Shown here: positions 45,596 through 57,459 of the stretch, one piece after another
How positions within the stretch are numbered: the stretch's first letter is position 1
Layout: every line of letters begins with the position of its first letter
Assembly: GCA_947561715.1 (NCBI GenBank)
Contig: OX387198.1
Location: 16,182,001 to 16,246,000 of the forward strand
Length of the DNA stretch: 64,000 bases
DNA from: Ascidia mentula
Lineage: Eukaryota; Chordata; Ascidiacea; Phlebobranchia; Ascidiidae
Direction: 5' to 3'
Notes under the pieces: generated by a model
What the model saw: only the letters and a program-made list of their open reading frames with translations
Told to the model about the DNA's origin: nothing
The model's database searches: none
Made by a program: the position numbers and the translations under genes

Positions 45596-47665
45596 CATAG
45601 AATACTAAAACATGGAATGGAAACTCCGCTGAAAGTGCGCCGTCACGCATGAGTAACACTTTACGCAAAATGAAAAATGCATTGGGTTAAATGCGATTTT
45701 GGTGTTTTCTAAGGGGCTTAAAAACCCATTAAATAGAACAAAATTTAAAACTTTTTCAAAGAAACAGGAAGTTTGGTCCCTCGTCTTTTGAAATATGTTG
45801 ATGATTTTGAATAAATCGCGTCGCATCATTTTTTACGGCGATTTGCTGTCTACTGCCTTTTGGGTCAAACTATGAACAAATAATTGCGCGCTTTTGCTGT
45901 TTGCAAGCAGTGGGAGGCTAAATCGAGTAATATTATCAACTACTATGCTTGTTATGTGAAATCAACTACTTGCTTATTATGTTTTTTTCTAGGACAGTAT
46001 CTCTGCACACAGTAATGCGATTGTTTGGGAATATTTATTTTGCAAAAACAGGGCATTTGACAAACAGTTGACAAACGATAGTATGACTGCTTTTTTTCTG
46101 CGATTTCTGTATCTTGATGAAGATGGAGATGAAGATATTATAATGAACCAAATTATTAAAATCAGTTGATATCAGGAAATACCTTGCCAACACCATGTTC
46201 ATACTGCTGAGTGCAAATGTTTTCAGTAAAGTTCAACACAAAACAACATTTTTGTGCATAATATGGGTTTGAAAAAGCTAAGCCTTGACAAAATATATGT
46301 TGATTGCTTGCAAATACTCAAAGGCAGTGGGAATACTTCCAATATAAACCAACTATAATTTGTTTTTAAGTGTTTGCATACGAGCAAATTCTGAAAACTT
46401 TCATCTTTTTCTTCAACATGACATGTCTCCTCAGAAGCATTTTAATACATATCTAAATCAAATTCTGTTGTGTTTTATTTAAAACTAATCTGCGAAGAAA
46501 AAAAAATGACTAGTGAAAAAGGTTATTAATATGTTAAGGTCCAATTTTGCTGAAACAAAAGGCAATTATGTTTAGTTCAACAAAACATTACATATTTTCA
46601 ACTGTGTCAGGAGCATTCAACCAAGTGTTATGATAAGAGTAAAAAAATATACTTCTGTTATGTATGCAATAGTTTGACAAAAATAATTTCCATCAAATTT
46701 GTTTTCTTCTCAGGGATATTGGATTAATCAACACTTAAAGGCGAACTTTCGGACAAAAATGCCAATATACAACCAAATATTTACAATGAAATCAAATAGA
46801 AAACTCAGATGTGTGGGAAAAATGTATAAAGTAGATTACTAGTACAACAAAAGCAAGTTCATTAATATTTACAGAGCATCGGCTCATATGTGGCATGAAT
46901 TGCTCAAAACCAATGGAATATAAAAAATGACACAATAATTTATTTGATGGTATGTCAATATTTTTTAGATAGCTACCACTATTTATTTATCATTTAATAT
47001 TATTTGCATAAAAGATGAAAAACGGCCAGATTTAAGTATGGTTAACCAAATAAATACAATCTTTAAAATTAAGCAGCAAAATTTGGCCCTATCTTATCTG
47101 GTTTACAAAGGCTACAATCTGACATTTTGGGCCAAAAACTACTTCATGTAGTACTGCACTATCTGTCCAACATATGTCTTTACAAAAAGAGGAGCTATGA
47201 AACATTTTGATACATACCCAATAATGACTGCAAAAATGTGACCTCTGGGTCAGACTGTTTTGTTCAAATATTAGGTTTCTGAATCCAATGATTGCTTTTT
47301 AGGCAGATATGCAAATATAAAACATTACGTCATTACTTGAATGACGTAATTACATGTCTTACGTAATCTTTGAGGTTGACGCGATGACGTATTAAAATTT
47401 TTTTAGTCAGTAAGGTGACTTGTAACACACGGTTAAAAAGTGTATTAGAGCGCGTCATAATTAAAATCATCCACATATTTTAAAACATTAAGGATGAAAC
47501 TACTTGAATTACATTCAAATAAATTCTTGTGGTTACATTAACTTGGAGTTTTTGGCCGCCGAAAAACGCCAAAATCGCATTTAACCCAATGCATTTTTCA
47601 TTTTGCGTAAAGTGTTACTCATGCGTGACGAAAAGAGTTTCCATTCCATGTTTTAGTATTCTATG
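45596..47665. mobile_element. 2,070-bp non-autonomous DNA transposon with long TIRs
   Basis: The terminal inverted repeats are about 110-120 bp and begin CATAGAATACTAAAACATGG. They are flanked by the 7-bp direct repeat CTTTGAC (45589-45595 and 47666-47672; eight bases match at seven). The interior is very AT-rich without a transposase frame. It sits inside the upstream module of zinc-finger gene 4, whose continuity is restored across the insertion. The 7-8 bp target duplication suggests a hAT-like mobilising enzyme, an inference. Confidence 0.85.
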
Positions 47666-48281
47666 CTTTGACTTAACAAAGTTGTTTTGTTTCCTATTTG
47701 TTTGCATGACGTTTTTTCGCAAAGCAAAAAAAAAACAACGAAGAAACAAATTACTGTCATCGCTGACAAGTCAAATAAAATATCAAAAAGAAAAAACAGT
47801 TCAGTATTTGAACATACATAACTGCGCAACATAATCAGACACGATTGATAATTTCCTGACCAGCACAGCAGCAATGATTGTGGGCAAACAGAATGTCAAA
47901 CTGTGTGAAAACGGTTCACGATACTGGGTGAACGAAAGGAAATCAGCTGTAAGTAACAAACGTGTTAAACAGAATACAATTTACTTGGTTCATGAGGCAA
48001 CACAGAATTTCTGCAAGAAAACGACTTATAAATATTTTCAATTTGCGAGATATGTGAGATTAATCTACATTTAACTGCGTGTTATATTGTTTTGCGTACA
48101 AACAACAACAGTTATCACAGTTTTGTACAGAAAAGACGACCAAGCTAATCAAAAACTTAGATATTACTGTGATTTCTGAAACAAGAAAGACAGACAAAAC
48201 AATAAACCTAAAAGGAACCCAAAAAAGCAGTGGAATATTCATACAGGGTTTGTGTATAGTTGTTGCGCCAAACAGTCAGTC

Positions 48282-49013
48282 ATGAAAAGTGATCAAGACG
48301 AAAGAATACGGACACAAAGCGGAGAAAAACATTTCAAATGCACAATTTGCGAAAAATGTTTCAGAACTGCTACGGAAGTAAAAAGCCACAGACGAACTCA
48401 TACTGGAGAGAAACCCTACAAGTGCACATTTTGTTCAAATAGATTTAGCAATGCAGGCAACCGAAATAGGCATGTACGAATTCATACTGGAGAGAAGCCT
48501 TTTCGGTGCAAATTTTGCGAAAAATGTTTCAGAACTTCTACGGATGTCAAAATCCACAGACGAACTCATACTGGAGAAAAACCCTACAAGTGCACGATTT
48601 GCGAAAAACTATTTGCTCAAAAAGGAAATCTAAGCGCTCATCTTCGAATTCATACTGGAGAGAAGCCTTTTCGGTGCGACATTTGCGAAAAATATTTTAG
48701 AACAGAGTCTGACGTCAAAACCCATGGACGATCACATACTGGAGAGAAACCATACAAGTGCACATTTTGTTCAAGAGGATTTAGCAATTTAAGCAACCAA
48801 AAGAGACACGTTCGAATTCATACTGGACAGAAGCCTTTTCGATGCGATATTTGTGAAAAATCTTTCACAACAAAGTTTGAGGTCAAAATCTATAGACGAT
48901 CACACACTGGAGAGAAACCATACAAGTGCACATTTTGTTCAAAAATGTTTAGCAATTCAAGCATTCGAAACAAGCACCTACTTATTCATACTAAAAAGAA
49001 GCCGTTCAAATGA
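48282..49013 (+). CDS. C2H2 zinc-finger protein 4 (8 fingers)
   Basis: 243 aa, start MKSDQDERIRTQ, then eight fingers ending in SIRNKHLLIHTKKKPFK. In finger 7 the first zinc-binding His is Tyr (EVKIYRRSH), so that finger should fold poorly. The putative 5' intron is 47949-48246. The upstream module is split by the 2.07 kb transposon, and its palindrome at 45303 reads TGACGTAA, so regulation may differ. The last three fingers are identical to those of gene 6. Confidence 0.85.
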   Translation: MKSDQDERIRTQSGEKHFKCTICEKCFRTATEVKSHRRTHTGEKPYKCTFCSNRFSNAGNRNRHVRIHTGEKPFRCKFCEKCFRTSTDVKIHRRTHTGEKPYKCTICEKLFAQKGNLSAHLRIHTGEKPFRCDICEKYFRTESDVKTHGRSHTGEKPYKCTFCSRGFSNLSNQKRHVRIHTGQKPFRCDICEKSFTTKFEVKIYRRSHTGEKPYKCTFCSKMFSNSSIRNKHLLIHTKKKPFK

Positions 49014-49453
49014 TATAATTTTTCAGGAATCCTGAAGATCGAACAAACAGATTTGATCACGAACGCAATCGTCTCCATTACTTTCTCATGCACATAAATG
49101 AGATATCTATATTTGTGTCACAATGTATTTTGCATTTAGCTCTAATACATTTTGCCTTGTTTTTACCATGTTACGTACTGGAACATTCATAGATTTCAGT
49201 TCGTGCCGCACACTGATATGTCACGTCACGATTTCAAGTGTACGGCGGTATGCAGAACACCCGACACTATATTATTTCATTCTTCTAAAAAATTTGTCAT
49301 TGCCTCTGTTAGGACTAATCCAATAATCTTCATTATTAGATCCCATAATTTTTCAAGAAAGACAGACAAAACAATAAACCAAAAAAGAACCCAAAAAAGC
49401 AGCGGAATGTTCATACAGGGTTTGTGTATAGTTGTTGCACCAAACAGTTGGTC

Positions 49454-49891
49454 ATGAAAAGTGATCAAGACGAAAGAGTACGGACACAAAGCGAAGAAAA
49501 ACATTTCAAATGCACAATTTGCGAAAAATGTTTCAGAACTGCTACGGAAGTCAAAATCCACAGTCGAACTCATACTGGAGAAAAACCTTACAAGTGCAAA
49601 TTTTGTACAAAAGGATTCAGCAATATATCTAATCGAAACCGGCACGTTCTGATTCATACTGGAGAAAAACCTTTTCGGTGCACAATTTGCAAAAAGTGTT
49701 TCAGAATTGCTACGGAAGTCAAAATCCACAGTCGAACTCATACTGGAGAAAAACCCTACAAGAGCACAATTTGCGAAAAGTGTTTCAGAACTGCTTCGGA
49801 AGTCAAAATCCACAGTCGATTTCATACTGGAGAGAAACCCTACAAGTGCACAATTGGTAAAAAATTGTTCAGCCAAATACTGATGGATTAA
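49454..49891 (+). pseudogene. C2H2 zinc-finger 5, truncated (3-4 fingers)
   Basis: 145 aa. Fingers 1-3 are intact, finger 4 has lost its first Cys (YKSTICEKC), and finger 5 has Cys to Gly and runs into the upstream module of the next gene at about 49880 (FSQILMD, stop). There is no upstream palindrome or 5' exon: 3' sequence of gene 4 is joined directly to intron sequence at about 49350. Probably not expressed from its own promoter. Confidence 0.82.
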
Positions 49892-49937
49892 CAGTTTCCT
49901 GGCCAGCAAAGTTTATTTAAAAACCCATCCAAAAGCG

Positions 49938-49945
49938 TGACGTCA
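49938..49945. promoter_or_regulatory. TGACGTCA palindrome upstream of zinc-finger gene 6
   Basis: Same module as at 21624. Confidence 0.55.
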
Positions 49946-50582
49946 CATCTTGCAATTGTTTTATACAATGACGTTTCAATGCCGTTTACCTAAACAAATG
50001 AAATATATGAGATCTTCCCCACAATCACAGTTTATACCTGATTTTTGTGGTATTCTGGCTTACATACAAATAACTTTCCCGGTATAACTCACGAAAAACA
50101 TTCAACTCATACAGTTATTGAGTGAACTTTTAATTTAGTTTTACAGATAAACTGAGTTGAATTCGTGTAAGTGTAATCAATATATCAATCACAAGGTATT
50201 AAATATGACACTTTCACAAATATCAAAGTTGTTTTGTTTCCTATTTGTTTGCATGAAGTTTTTGCGCAAAGCAACAAAAAACAACGAAGAAGCAAATTAC
50301 TGTCATCGCTTAAATAAACGTCAAGTAATATTATGTTGACATTGCTATTCGAGTCAGAGGTAGGTCATTATTATATTATGCCTTGCATACCCAACCGTAA
50401 TAAGTTGCACACATTTACTGTTAGTTTGTGGTATGTTGACATTGAGTGAAGTGCAAATATAAATTATTATTACAAAATGACTTTTCAGGAAAAACATTAA
50501 AAAGCAAAAAACAGTTTAGTATTTGTGCATGCGTTACTGCGCAACATAATCAGACACATAAAGTCGTCTGATAGTCACACCA

Positions 50583-50633
50583 GCTACACTGATGAGACCT
50601 TTTAGGTCGAAACAGTGGCCATCTGTCTGCAGC
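50583..50633 (+). ncRNA. Hammerhead ribozyme with stem I mismatch
   Basis: Core, stem II, stem III and cleavage triplet are intact (bond after C50627). Stem I is GCTACA against TGCAGC, with one A-C mismatch. It lies about 125 bp upstream of the splice donor of the putative 5' exon of gene 6, same strand. Confidence 0.87.
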
Positions 50634-51015
50634 TTACACAATAATCAACACGATTGATAATTTCCTGTCCTACATAGCAGCAACGATTGTGGGCAAACAG
50701 AACATCAAACTGTGTGAAAAGAGTCCACTTAACTGCGTGAATGAAAGGAAATCAGCTGCAAGTATCAGACTTGTCAATCAGAATACAATTTACTTGGTTC
50801 CTGAGGCAACAAAGAATTTCTGCAAGAAAACCACTTATAAATATTTTCAATTTGCGAGATATGTGAAATTAATCTACATTTAACTGCGTGATATATTGTT
50901 ATGTTGGTTTCTGAAACAAGAAAGACCGACAAAACAATAAACCAAAAACGAACCAAAAGAGCAGCGGAATATTCATACAGGGTTTGTGCATAGTTGTTGC
51001 GCCAAACAGTTAGCC

Positions 51016-51915
51016 ATGAAAAATGATCAAGACGAAAAAGTACGAACACAAAGAGGAGAAAAACATTTCAAATGCACAATTTGCGAAAAATGTTTCAAAA
51101 CTGCTACGGAAGTCAAAATCCACAGTCGAACTCATACTGGAGAGAAACCTTACAAGTGCAAATTTTGTTCAAAAGGATTCAGCAATATATCTCATCGAAA
51201 CCGGCACCTTCTGATTCATACTGGAGAAAAACCTTTTCGGTGCGATGTTTGCGAAAAATCTTTCAGAACTTCTATGGAAATCAAAATCCACAGACGAACT
51301 CATACTGGAGAAAAACCTTACAAATGCAAAATTTGCGAAAAATGTTTCAGAATTGCTACGGACGTCAAAATCCACAGTCGAACTCATACTGGAGAAAAAC
51401 CTTACAAGTGCACATTTTGTTCACAACTGTTCAGCCATATTGGAAGTCGAAATGCACACGCACGATCACATACTGGAGAGAAACCTTACAAGTGCACAAT
51501 TTGCGAAAAATTATTCGCTCGAAAAGGAAATCTAAGAGTTCATCTTCGAATTCATTCTGGAGAGAAGCCTTTTAGGTGCGATATTTGCGAAAAATGTTTT
51601 AGAACAAAGTCTGACGTCAAAACCCATGGACGATCACATACTGGAGAGAAACCATACAAGTGCACATTTTGTTCAAGAGGATTTAGCAATTTAAGCAACC
51701 AAAAGAGACACGTTCGAATTCATACTGGACAGAAGCCTTTTCGATGCGATATTTGTGAAAAATCTTTCACAACAAAGTTTGAGGTCAAAATCTATAGACG
51801 ATCACACACTGGAGAGAAACCATACAAGTGCACATTTTGTTCAAAAATGTTTAGCAATTCAAGCATTCGAAACAAGCACCTACTTATTCATACTAAAAAG
51901 AAGCCGTTCAAATGA
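51016..51915 (+). CDS. C2H2 zinc-finger protein 6 (10 fingers, chimeric)
   Basis: 299 aa, start MKNDQDEKVRTQ, ten fingers. The first part is identical to gene 8 (53918), and from about 51608 on it is identical to gene 4, so the gene is a hybrid created by the unequal crossover. It inherits the Tyr-for-His finger of gene 4 (finger 9). The putative 5' intron would use a GC donor (GCAAGT at 50758) in place of the GTAAGT found in the other genes. Confidence 0.88.
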   Translation: MKNDQDEKVRTQRGEKHFKCTICEKCFKTATEVKIHSRTHTGEKPYKCKFCSKGFSNISHRNRHLLIHTGEKPFRCDVCEKSFRTSMEIKIHRRTHTGEKPYKCKICEKCFRIATDVKIHSRTHTGEKPYKCTFCSQLFSHIGSRNAHARSHTGEKPYKCTICEKLFARKGNLRVHLRIHSGEKPFRCDICEKCFRTKSDVKTHGRSHTGEKPYKCTFCSRGFSNLSNQKRHVRIHTGQKPFRCDICEKSFTTKFEVKIYRRSHTGEKPYKCTFCSKMFSNSSIRNKHLLIHTKKKPFK

Positions 51916-52355
51916 TATAATTTTTCAGGAATCCTGAAGATCGAACAAACAGATTTGATCACGAACGCAATCGTCTCCATTACTTTCTCATGCACATAAA
52001 TGAGATATCTATATTTGTGTCACAATGTATTTTGCATTTAGCTCTAATACATTTTGCCTTGTTTTTACCATGTTACGTACTGGAACATTCATAGATTTCA
52101 GTTCGTGCCGCACACTGATATGTCACGTCACGATTTCAAGTGTACGGCGGTATGCAGAACACCCGACACTATATTATTTCATTCTTCTAAAAAATTTGTC
52201 ATTGCCTCTGTTAGGACTAATCCAATAATCTTCATTATTAGATCCCATAATTTTTCAAGAAAGACAGACAAAACAATAAACCAAAAAAGAACCCAAAAAA
52301 GCAGCGGAATGTTCATACAGGGTTTGTGTATAGTTGTTGCACCAAACAGTTAGTC

Positions 52356-52793
52356 ATGAAAATTGATCAAGACGAAAGAGTACGAACACAAAGAGGAGAA
52401 AAACATTTCAAATGCACAATTTGCGAAAAATGTTTCAAAAATGCTACGGAAGTCAAAATCCACAGTCGAACTCATACTGGAGAAAAACCTTACAAGTGCA
52501 AATTTTGTTCAAAAGGATTCAGCAATATATCTAATCGAAACCGGCACGTTCTGATTCATACTGGAGAAAAACCTTTTCGGTGCACAATTTGCAAAAAGTG
52601 TTTCAGAATTGCTACGGAAGTCAAAATCCACAGTCGAACTCATACTGGAGAAAAACCCTACAAGAGCACAATTTGCGAAAAGTGTTTCAGAACTGCTTCG
52701 GAAGTCAAAATCCACAGTCGATTTCATACTGGAGAGAAACCCTACAAGTGCACAATTGGTAAAAAATTGTTCAGCCAAATACTGATGGATTAA
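52356..52793 (+). pseudogene. C2H2 zinc-finger 7, truncated, duplicate of 5
   Basis: 145 aa. Same truncation and lost Cys residues as 49454-49891. It differs only near the N-terminus (MKIDQDERVRTQRG, CFKNATEVK), where it resembles other paralogs more than its sister. Confidence 0.82.
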
Positions 52794-52839
52794 CAGTTTC
52801 CTGGCCAGCAAAGTTTATTTAAAAACCCATCCAAAAGCG

Positions 52840-52847
52840 TGACGTCA
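52840..52847. promoter_or_regulatory. TGACGTCA palindrome upstream of zinc-finger gene 8
   Basis: Tandem copy of 49938-49945. Confidence 0.55.
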
Positions 52848-53484
52848 CATCTTGCAATTGTTTTATACAATGACGTTTCAATGCCGTTTACCTAAACAAA
52901 TGAAATATATGAGATCTTCCCCACAATCACAGTTTATACCTGATTTTTGTGGTATTCTGGCTTACATACAAATAACTTTCCCGGTATAACTCACGAAAAA
53001 CATTCAACTCATACAGTTATTGAGTGAACTTTTAATTTAGTTTTACAGATAAACTGAGTTGAATTCGTGTAAGTGTAATCAATATATCAATCACAAGGTA
53101 TTAAATATGACACTTTCACAAATATCAAAGTTGTTTTGTTTCCTATTTGTTTGCATGAAGTTTTTGCGCAAAGCAACAAAAAACAACGAAGAAGCAAATT
53201 ACTGTCATCGCTTAAATAAACGTCAAGTAATATTATGTTGACATTGCTATTCGAGTCAGAGGTAGGTCATTATTATATTATGCCTTGCATACCCAACCGT
53301 AATAAGTTGCACACATTTACTGTTAGTTTGTGGTATGTTGACATTGAGTGAAGTGCAAATATAAATTATTATTACAAAATGACTTTTCAGGAAAAACATT
53401 AAAAAGCAAAAAACAGTTTAGTATTTGTGCATGCGTTACTGCGCAACATAATCAGACACATAAAGTCGTCTGATAGTCACACCA

Positions 53485-53535
53485 GCTACACTGATGAGAC
53501 CTTTTAGGTCGAAACAGTGGCCATCTGTCTGCAGC
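53485..53535 (+). ncRNA. Hammerhead ribozyme, tandem copy
   Basis: Exact copy of 50583-50633 at offset 2,902, including the stem I mismatch. Bond after C53529. Confidence 0.87.
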
Positions 53536-53917
53536 TTACACAATAATCAACACGATTGATAATTTCCTGTCCTACATAGCAGCAACGATTGTGGGCAAAC
53601 AGAACATCAAACTGTGTGAAAAGAGTCCACTTAACTGCGTGAATGAAAGGAAATCAGCTGCAAGTATCAGACTTGTCAATCAGAATACAATTTACTTGGT
53701 TCCTGAGGCAACAAAGAATTTCTGCAAGAAAACCACTTATAAATATTTTCAATTTGCGAGATATGTGAAATTAATCTACATTTAACTGCGTGATATATTG
53801 TTATGTTGGTTTCTGAAACAAGAAAGACCGACAAAACAATAAACCAAAAACGAACCAAAAGAGCAGCGGAATATTCATACAGGGTTTGTGCATAGTTGTT
53901 GCGCCAAACAGTTAGCC

Positions 53918-54553
53918 ATGAAAAATGATCAAGACGAAAAAGTACGAACACAAAGAGGAGAAAAACATTTCAAATGCACAATTTGCGAAAAATGTTTCAA
54001 AACTGCTACGGAAGTCAAAATCCACAGTCGAACTCATACTGGAGAGAAACCTTACAAGTGCAAATTTTGTTCAAAAGGATTCAGCAATATATCTCATCGA
54101 AACCGGCACCTTCTGATTCATACTGGAGAAAAACCTTTTCGGTGCGATGTTTGCGAAAAATCTTTCAGAACTTCTATGGAAATCAAAATCCACAGACGAA
54201 CTCATACTGGAGAAAAACCTTACAAATGCAAAATTTGCGAAAAATGTTTCAGAATTGCTACGGACGTCAAAATCCACAGTCGAACTCATACTGGAGAAAA
54301 ACCTTACAAGTGCACATTTTGTTCACAACTGTTCAGCCATATTGGAAGTCGAAATGCACACGCACGATCACATACTGGAGAGAAACCTTACAAGTGCACA
54401 ATTTGCGAAAAATTATTCGCTCGAAAAGGAAATCTAAGAGTTCATCTTCGAATTCATTCTGGAGAGAAGCCTTTTAGGTGCGATATTTGCGAAAAATGTT
54501 TTAGAACAAAGTCTGACGTCAAAACCCATGGACGAACCCATACTGGAGAGTAA
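53918..54553 (+). CDS. C2H2 zinc-finger protein 8, last finger cut off by a stop
   Basis: 211 aa, seven fingers. AAA (Lys) of the HTGEKPYKC linker reads TAA at 54551-54553. The same frame continues to 54648 with one more finger that has also lost its first zinc-binding His (NRNRYHLIH). Otherwise it is identical to the N-terminal part of gene 6. It may still make a seven-finger protein. The putative 5' intron again starts with GC. Confidence 0.82.
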   Translation: MKNDQDEKVRTQRGEKHFKCTICEKCFKTATEVKIHSRTHTGEKPYKCKFCSKGFSNISHRNRHLLIHTGEKPFRCDVCEKSFRTSMEIKIHRRTHTGEKPYKCKICEKCFRIATDVKIHSRTHTGEKPYKCTFCSQLFSHIGSRNAHARSHTGEKPYKCTICEKLFARKGNLRVHLRIHSGEKPFRCDICEKCFRTKSDVKTHGRTHTGE

Positions 54554-54649
54554 CCATACAAGTGCACTTTTTGCGAAAAACTGTTCAGCATTATAGGCAA
54601 TCGAAACAGGTACCACCTTATTCACACTAAGAAGAAGTCGTTTAAATAA

Positions 54650-55922
54650 ATTAAATTATCAGGAATAGCCGGGAATACTGAAGATCGATCGAACCAAGAG
54701 ATTTTATCACGAACGGAGTCGTCTCCATTACTTTCTTATCCACATAAATAGGATGTCTAAATTTGTGTAAAAGTGTATTCTTTAATTTAGCTCTAATAAA
54801 TCTTGTCTTGTCTTCACCATGTTACGTACTGGAACATTCATAGACTTCAGTTCATGTCGTACACAGATAAGCCACGACACGATTTCAAGTGCACCGCGGT
54901 ATGCAGAACACCTGACTGTATATTATTTCATTCTTCTGAAAAATTTGTCATCGCCACCGTTGGATAACTTATTAGGATTAATCCAATAATCTCCGTCATT
55001 AGATCCCATACTTTTTTAACTGCACCAGTTAATGTTCTATATCATATTAATGAATCTTAAACGATATAATTGTTTTTGACCAAATAATTGTAATGATGTG
55101 ACAAATTTCTTCAAATTTCTTCAAAACAGATTAACCCGTCGTAAATTAATTTAGTTTAAGGACGAACATTTTTTGAAAACCACACTATTATTATGACGAG
55201 TGCCAGTTTCAATGCTTTTACTCACAAATATTGAAGTCACGTACAAGACGATCCACATGCGCATATATTGTTTGGAGTAGTTTCCCAAGTGTAGGCATAT
55301 AGGGCAGAAATTATGAAGTTTTGTATCACTCGTGATATCTTGATGTTTGTGGATTTAAAGTTTTGCTATACTGGTGTAGATGTTAAATGTTATCCCCATA
55401 ACAGGAAATATCTGTTAGGACCAAGCGGCCAAAGTGAATGTTGAAAGTTCTTATATCAGTATATTTCTGTTAAATAGTGTTACGTGAAAACAACACTACA
55501 TCTACGTAATAAAGAATGCAGCAGTGTCTCTGGTTGCAGGTCACTAAAAAGGTATCACTTTATATGATGCGTTAATTTGGTAATTTGAGCCAAAACTTGA
55601 TGAGCCTCTGTCTTTGGATCAAATGCCGGATTAAGTTGCGATGTGCGATGTGCAGTGTAGCCGAGCAAGATGATGAGCAAATTGTGTTTAGACTCATTTT
55701 AGAGCACTTAGGGCAAAATAGGATATCACACAAATGAAACAATTGAATTACCAGTAAAAAATGTTTTAGTTATGTTGGCGAAGCTTCAAACTTAGCTGAC
55801 CAGCCAAGTAGAAGCAAGAGGTGACAAGGAATTGCAGGTATCATAATGCCCAAAGTGTATTTGTTTTACCTCAAGGTATATTGTAAGTCTTTCTTCCTAT
55901 GATTTTACTTCAGTCATTTTTT
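54650..55922. other. 3' flank of zinc-finger gene 8
   Basis: Matches 23080-24090 behind gene 1, moderately diverged. No further gene. Confidence 0.5.
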
Positions 55923-56751
55923 GTGCCAAAAGGACAGATTTTTTAAATATGATATGTTTGGCTGCAAGAGCAACATTAAATGATAACAGTCTGAACAAAT
56001 AGCTTACCCAAACCGAACTGCGATTTTTAGCAGGGTCGCCAACCTCAAATTGGCTAAACGTCCAGGTTACCCTGCACTAACCGCCCATAGGTAAAACCTA
56101 GAGCAGCACAAGGGGTTACTATTATATTTAAAAGGTAGGACACTAATACGCATAAACAGTCTCAACTCTCTCTACACACAAGAATACAGCGTATCAAAAA
56201 TCCTCCAACAAACAACCGCCACCACATGAGATCTGCATGGTTTTGCCACTAATTTCACCCGTCGGCATTCAGTTTGTCACACGGCAACCACACAACCAAA
56301 TGTACTTGGGCGTATAACAATAAACCTTAAATGAGGATAATACATAAAAATGTATGTGGGTAATAAACAACAAAAATATTTGATAACAAAAGTGAATACA
56401 GAGGTAAAGTGAATATAAAGGTATGCAGACAAAATGTGCAAACAATAAAACTACAAGTCGTTTACAACTAAACGTTACATGATAAAAACAATTGTGGTAC
56501 TAATCAGGCAAAAATTGTCTGTAAAGAGTTAATTTTTAACATCTCAAATTTTAATCCGCAATGCAAATTAACGTCTTTCAAAATGAATATATATCTAAAA
56601 TGCAAAATACGAATAGTATATTTTACCAATCTAGTTTTTTGGCGATGACGTACTAGTCATCTACATAGGCGAAACTGATAATTTTTTACTAAAACGAATT
56701 TTGAGCCATTTATTTTGTTCTTCAGCGTACGTTGCATTTGTAATTTTACAG

Positions 56752-57459
56752 CTTACAACACTAGCTTTGAAACACATAATTTGGGAAATTGGAAAAACAC
56801 CGGAGTTAGAAAGTGGATAAGGAGGTCTGGCCGCACCCCATCCGTTAACACGGGACCCAACTCTGCGGGACATGGTGACCTGATTTATGATAATGAAAGG
56901 AAATTAGTTTCACATAATTTCGTGACTTTTTTTAAACTATTTTCTCAAGTATATGAGCTGCTAATTCAGTTGCATGGTATGCATACTGGAAGCGTTTTTC
57001 GAGATTATTTCAACTAGAACTAAAAGATTGGAGTTTACCAAACGCAGAAATACTTATTCTGTTGTTGTATCAGACGAACATATTCTGCTGAACTACTATA
57101 AAATATATTGCTGACAGATTTTCGTTAGTTTTAAATAAACCCTCAACTTCATTTTACCAAAAAATCTTTTGAATATTTTAACATTACAAAAACTTTGTCC
57201 GAAATGTTTAGGAAGGTATTACCTTTACACTGAGACGTCGTTTATGCCACCTGGAGTCCGGTTTGTTCTGGAAACTTTCAGAGATTTAGTCGGATGTTTT
57301 TGTTTTCACTTTCTGCAACAACACAACGTGAATAACATGAGGATGCCACATCACATATTCCGTGTGTTCGTTAATAAAGAGAAAAAGTTGGAAATTGTCA
57401 AACGAAATACAATGTGGAAACGTTATTACGTTCAAGTGAAATCGGCCGAACCTGTGAAG
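56752..57459 (+). pseudogene. MAM-domain pseudogene (two exons only)
   Basis: Exons 56752-56874 and 57212-57459 correspond to exons 4 and 5 of the Reeler-MAM gene (YNTSFETHNLGNW, LVGCFCFHFL). The signal peptide, Reeler and linker exons were outside the duplicated block, and the last MAM exon was removed by the deletion at about 57595. No start or end codon in context. The second exon is nearly unchanged. Confidence 0.85.

Larger units (their letters stand above)
48706..54533. repeat. Tandem duplication, 2,902-bp unit, two copies
   Basis: 48706-51631 matches 51608-54533 at a constant offset of 2,902 bp. The breakpoint lies in a block of about 25 bp of finger-coding DNA (GTCTGACGTCAAAACCCATG) that precedes each junction. 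Apart from a cluster of about eight substitutions at 49450-49607 versus 52352-52509, I see almost no difference, so the event is recent. Confidence 0.93.

Noticed and set aside
47653-48242. Small open frames in the zinc-finger upstream modules
   Set aside because: They are in the putative 5' exon and intron, vary between copies with frame breaks, and match no family.
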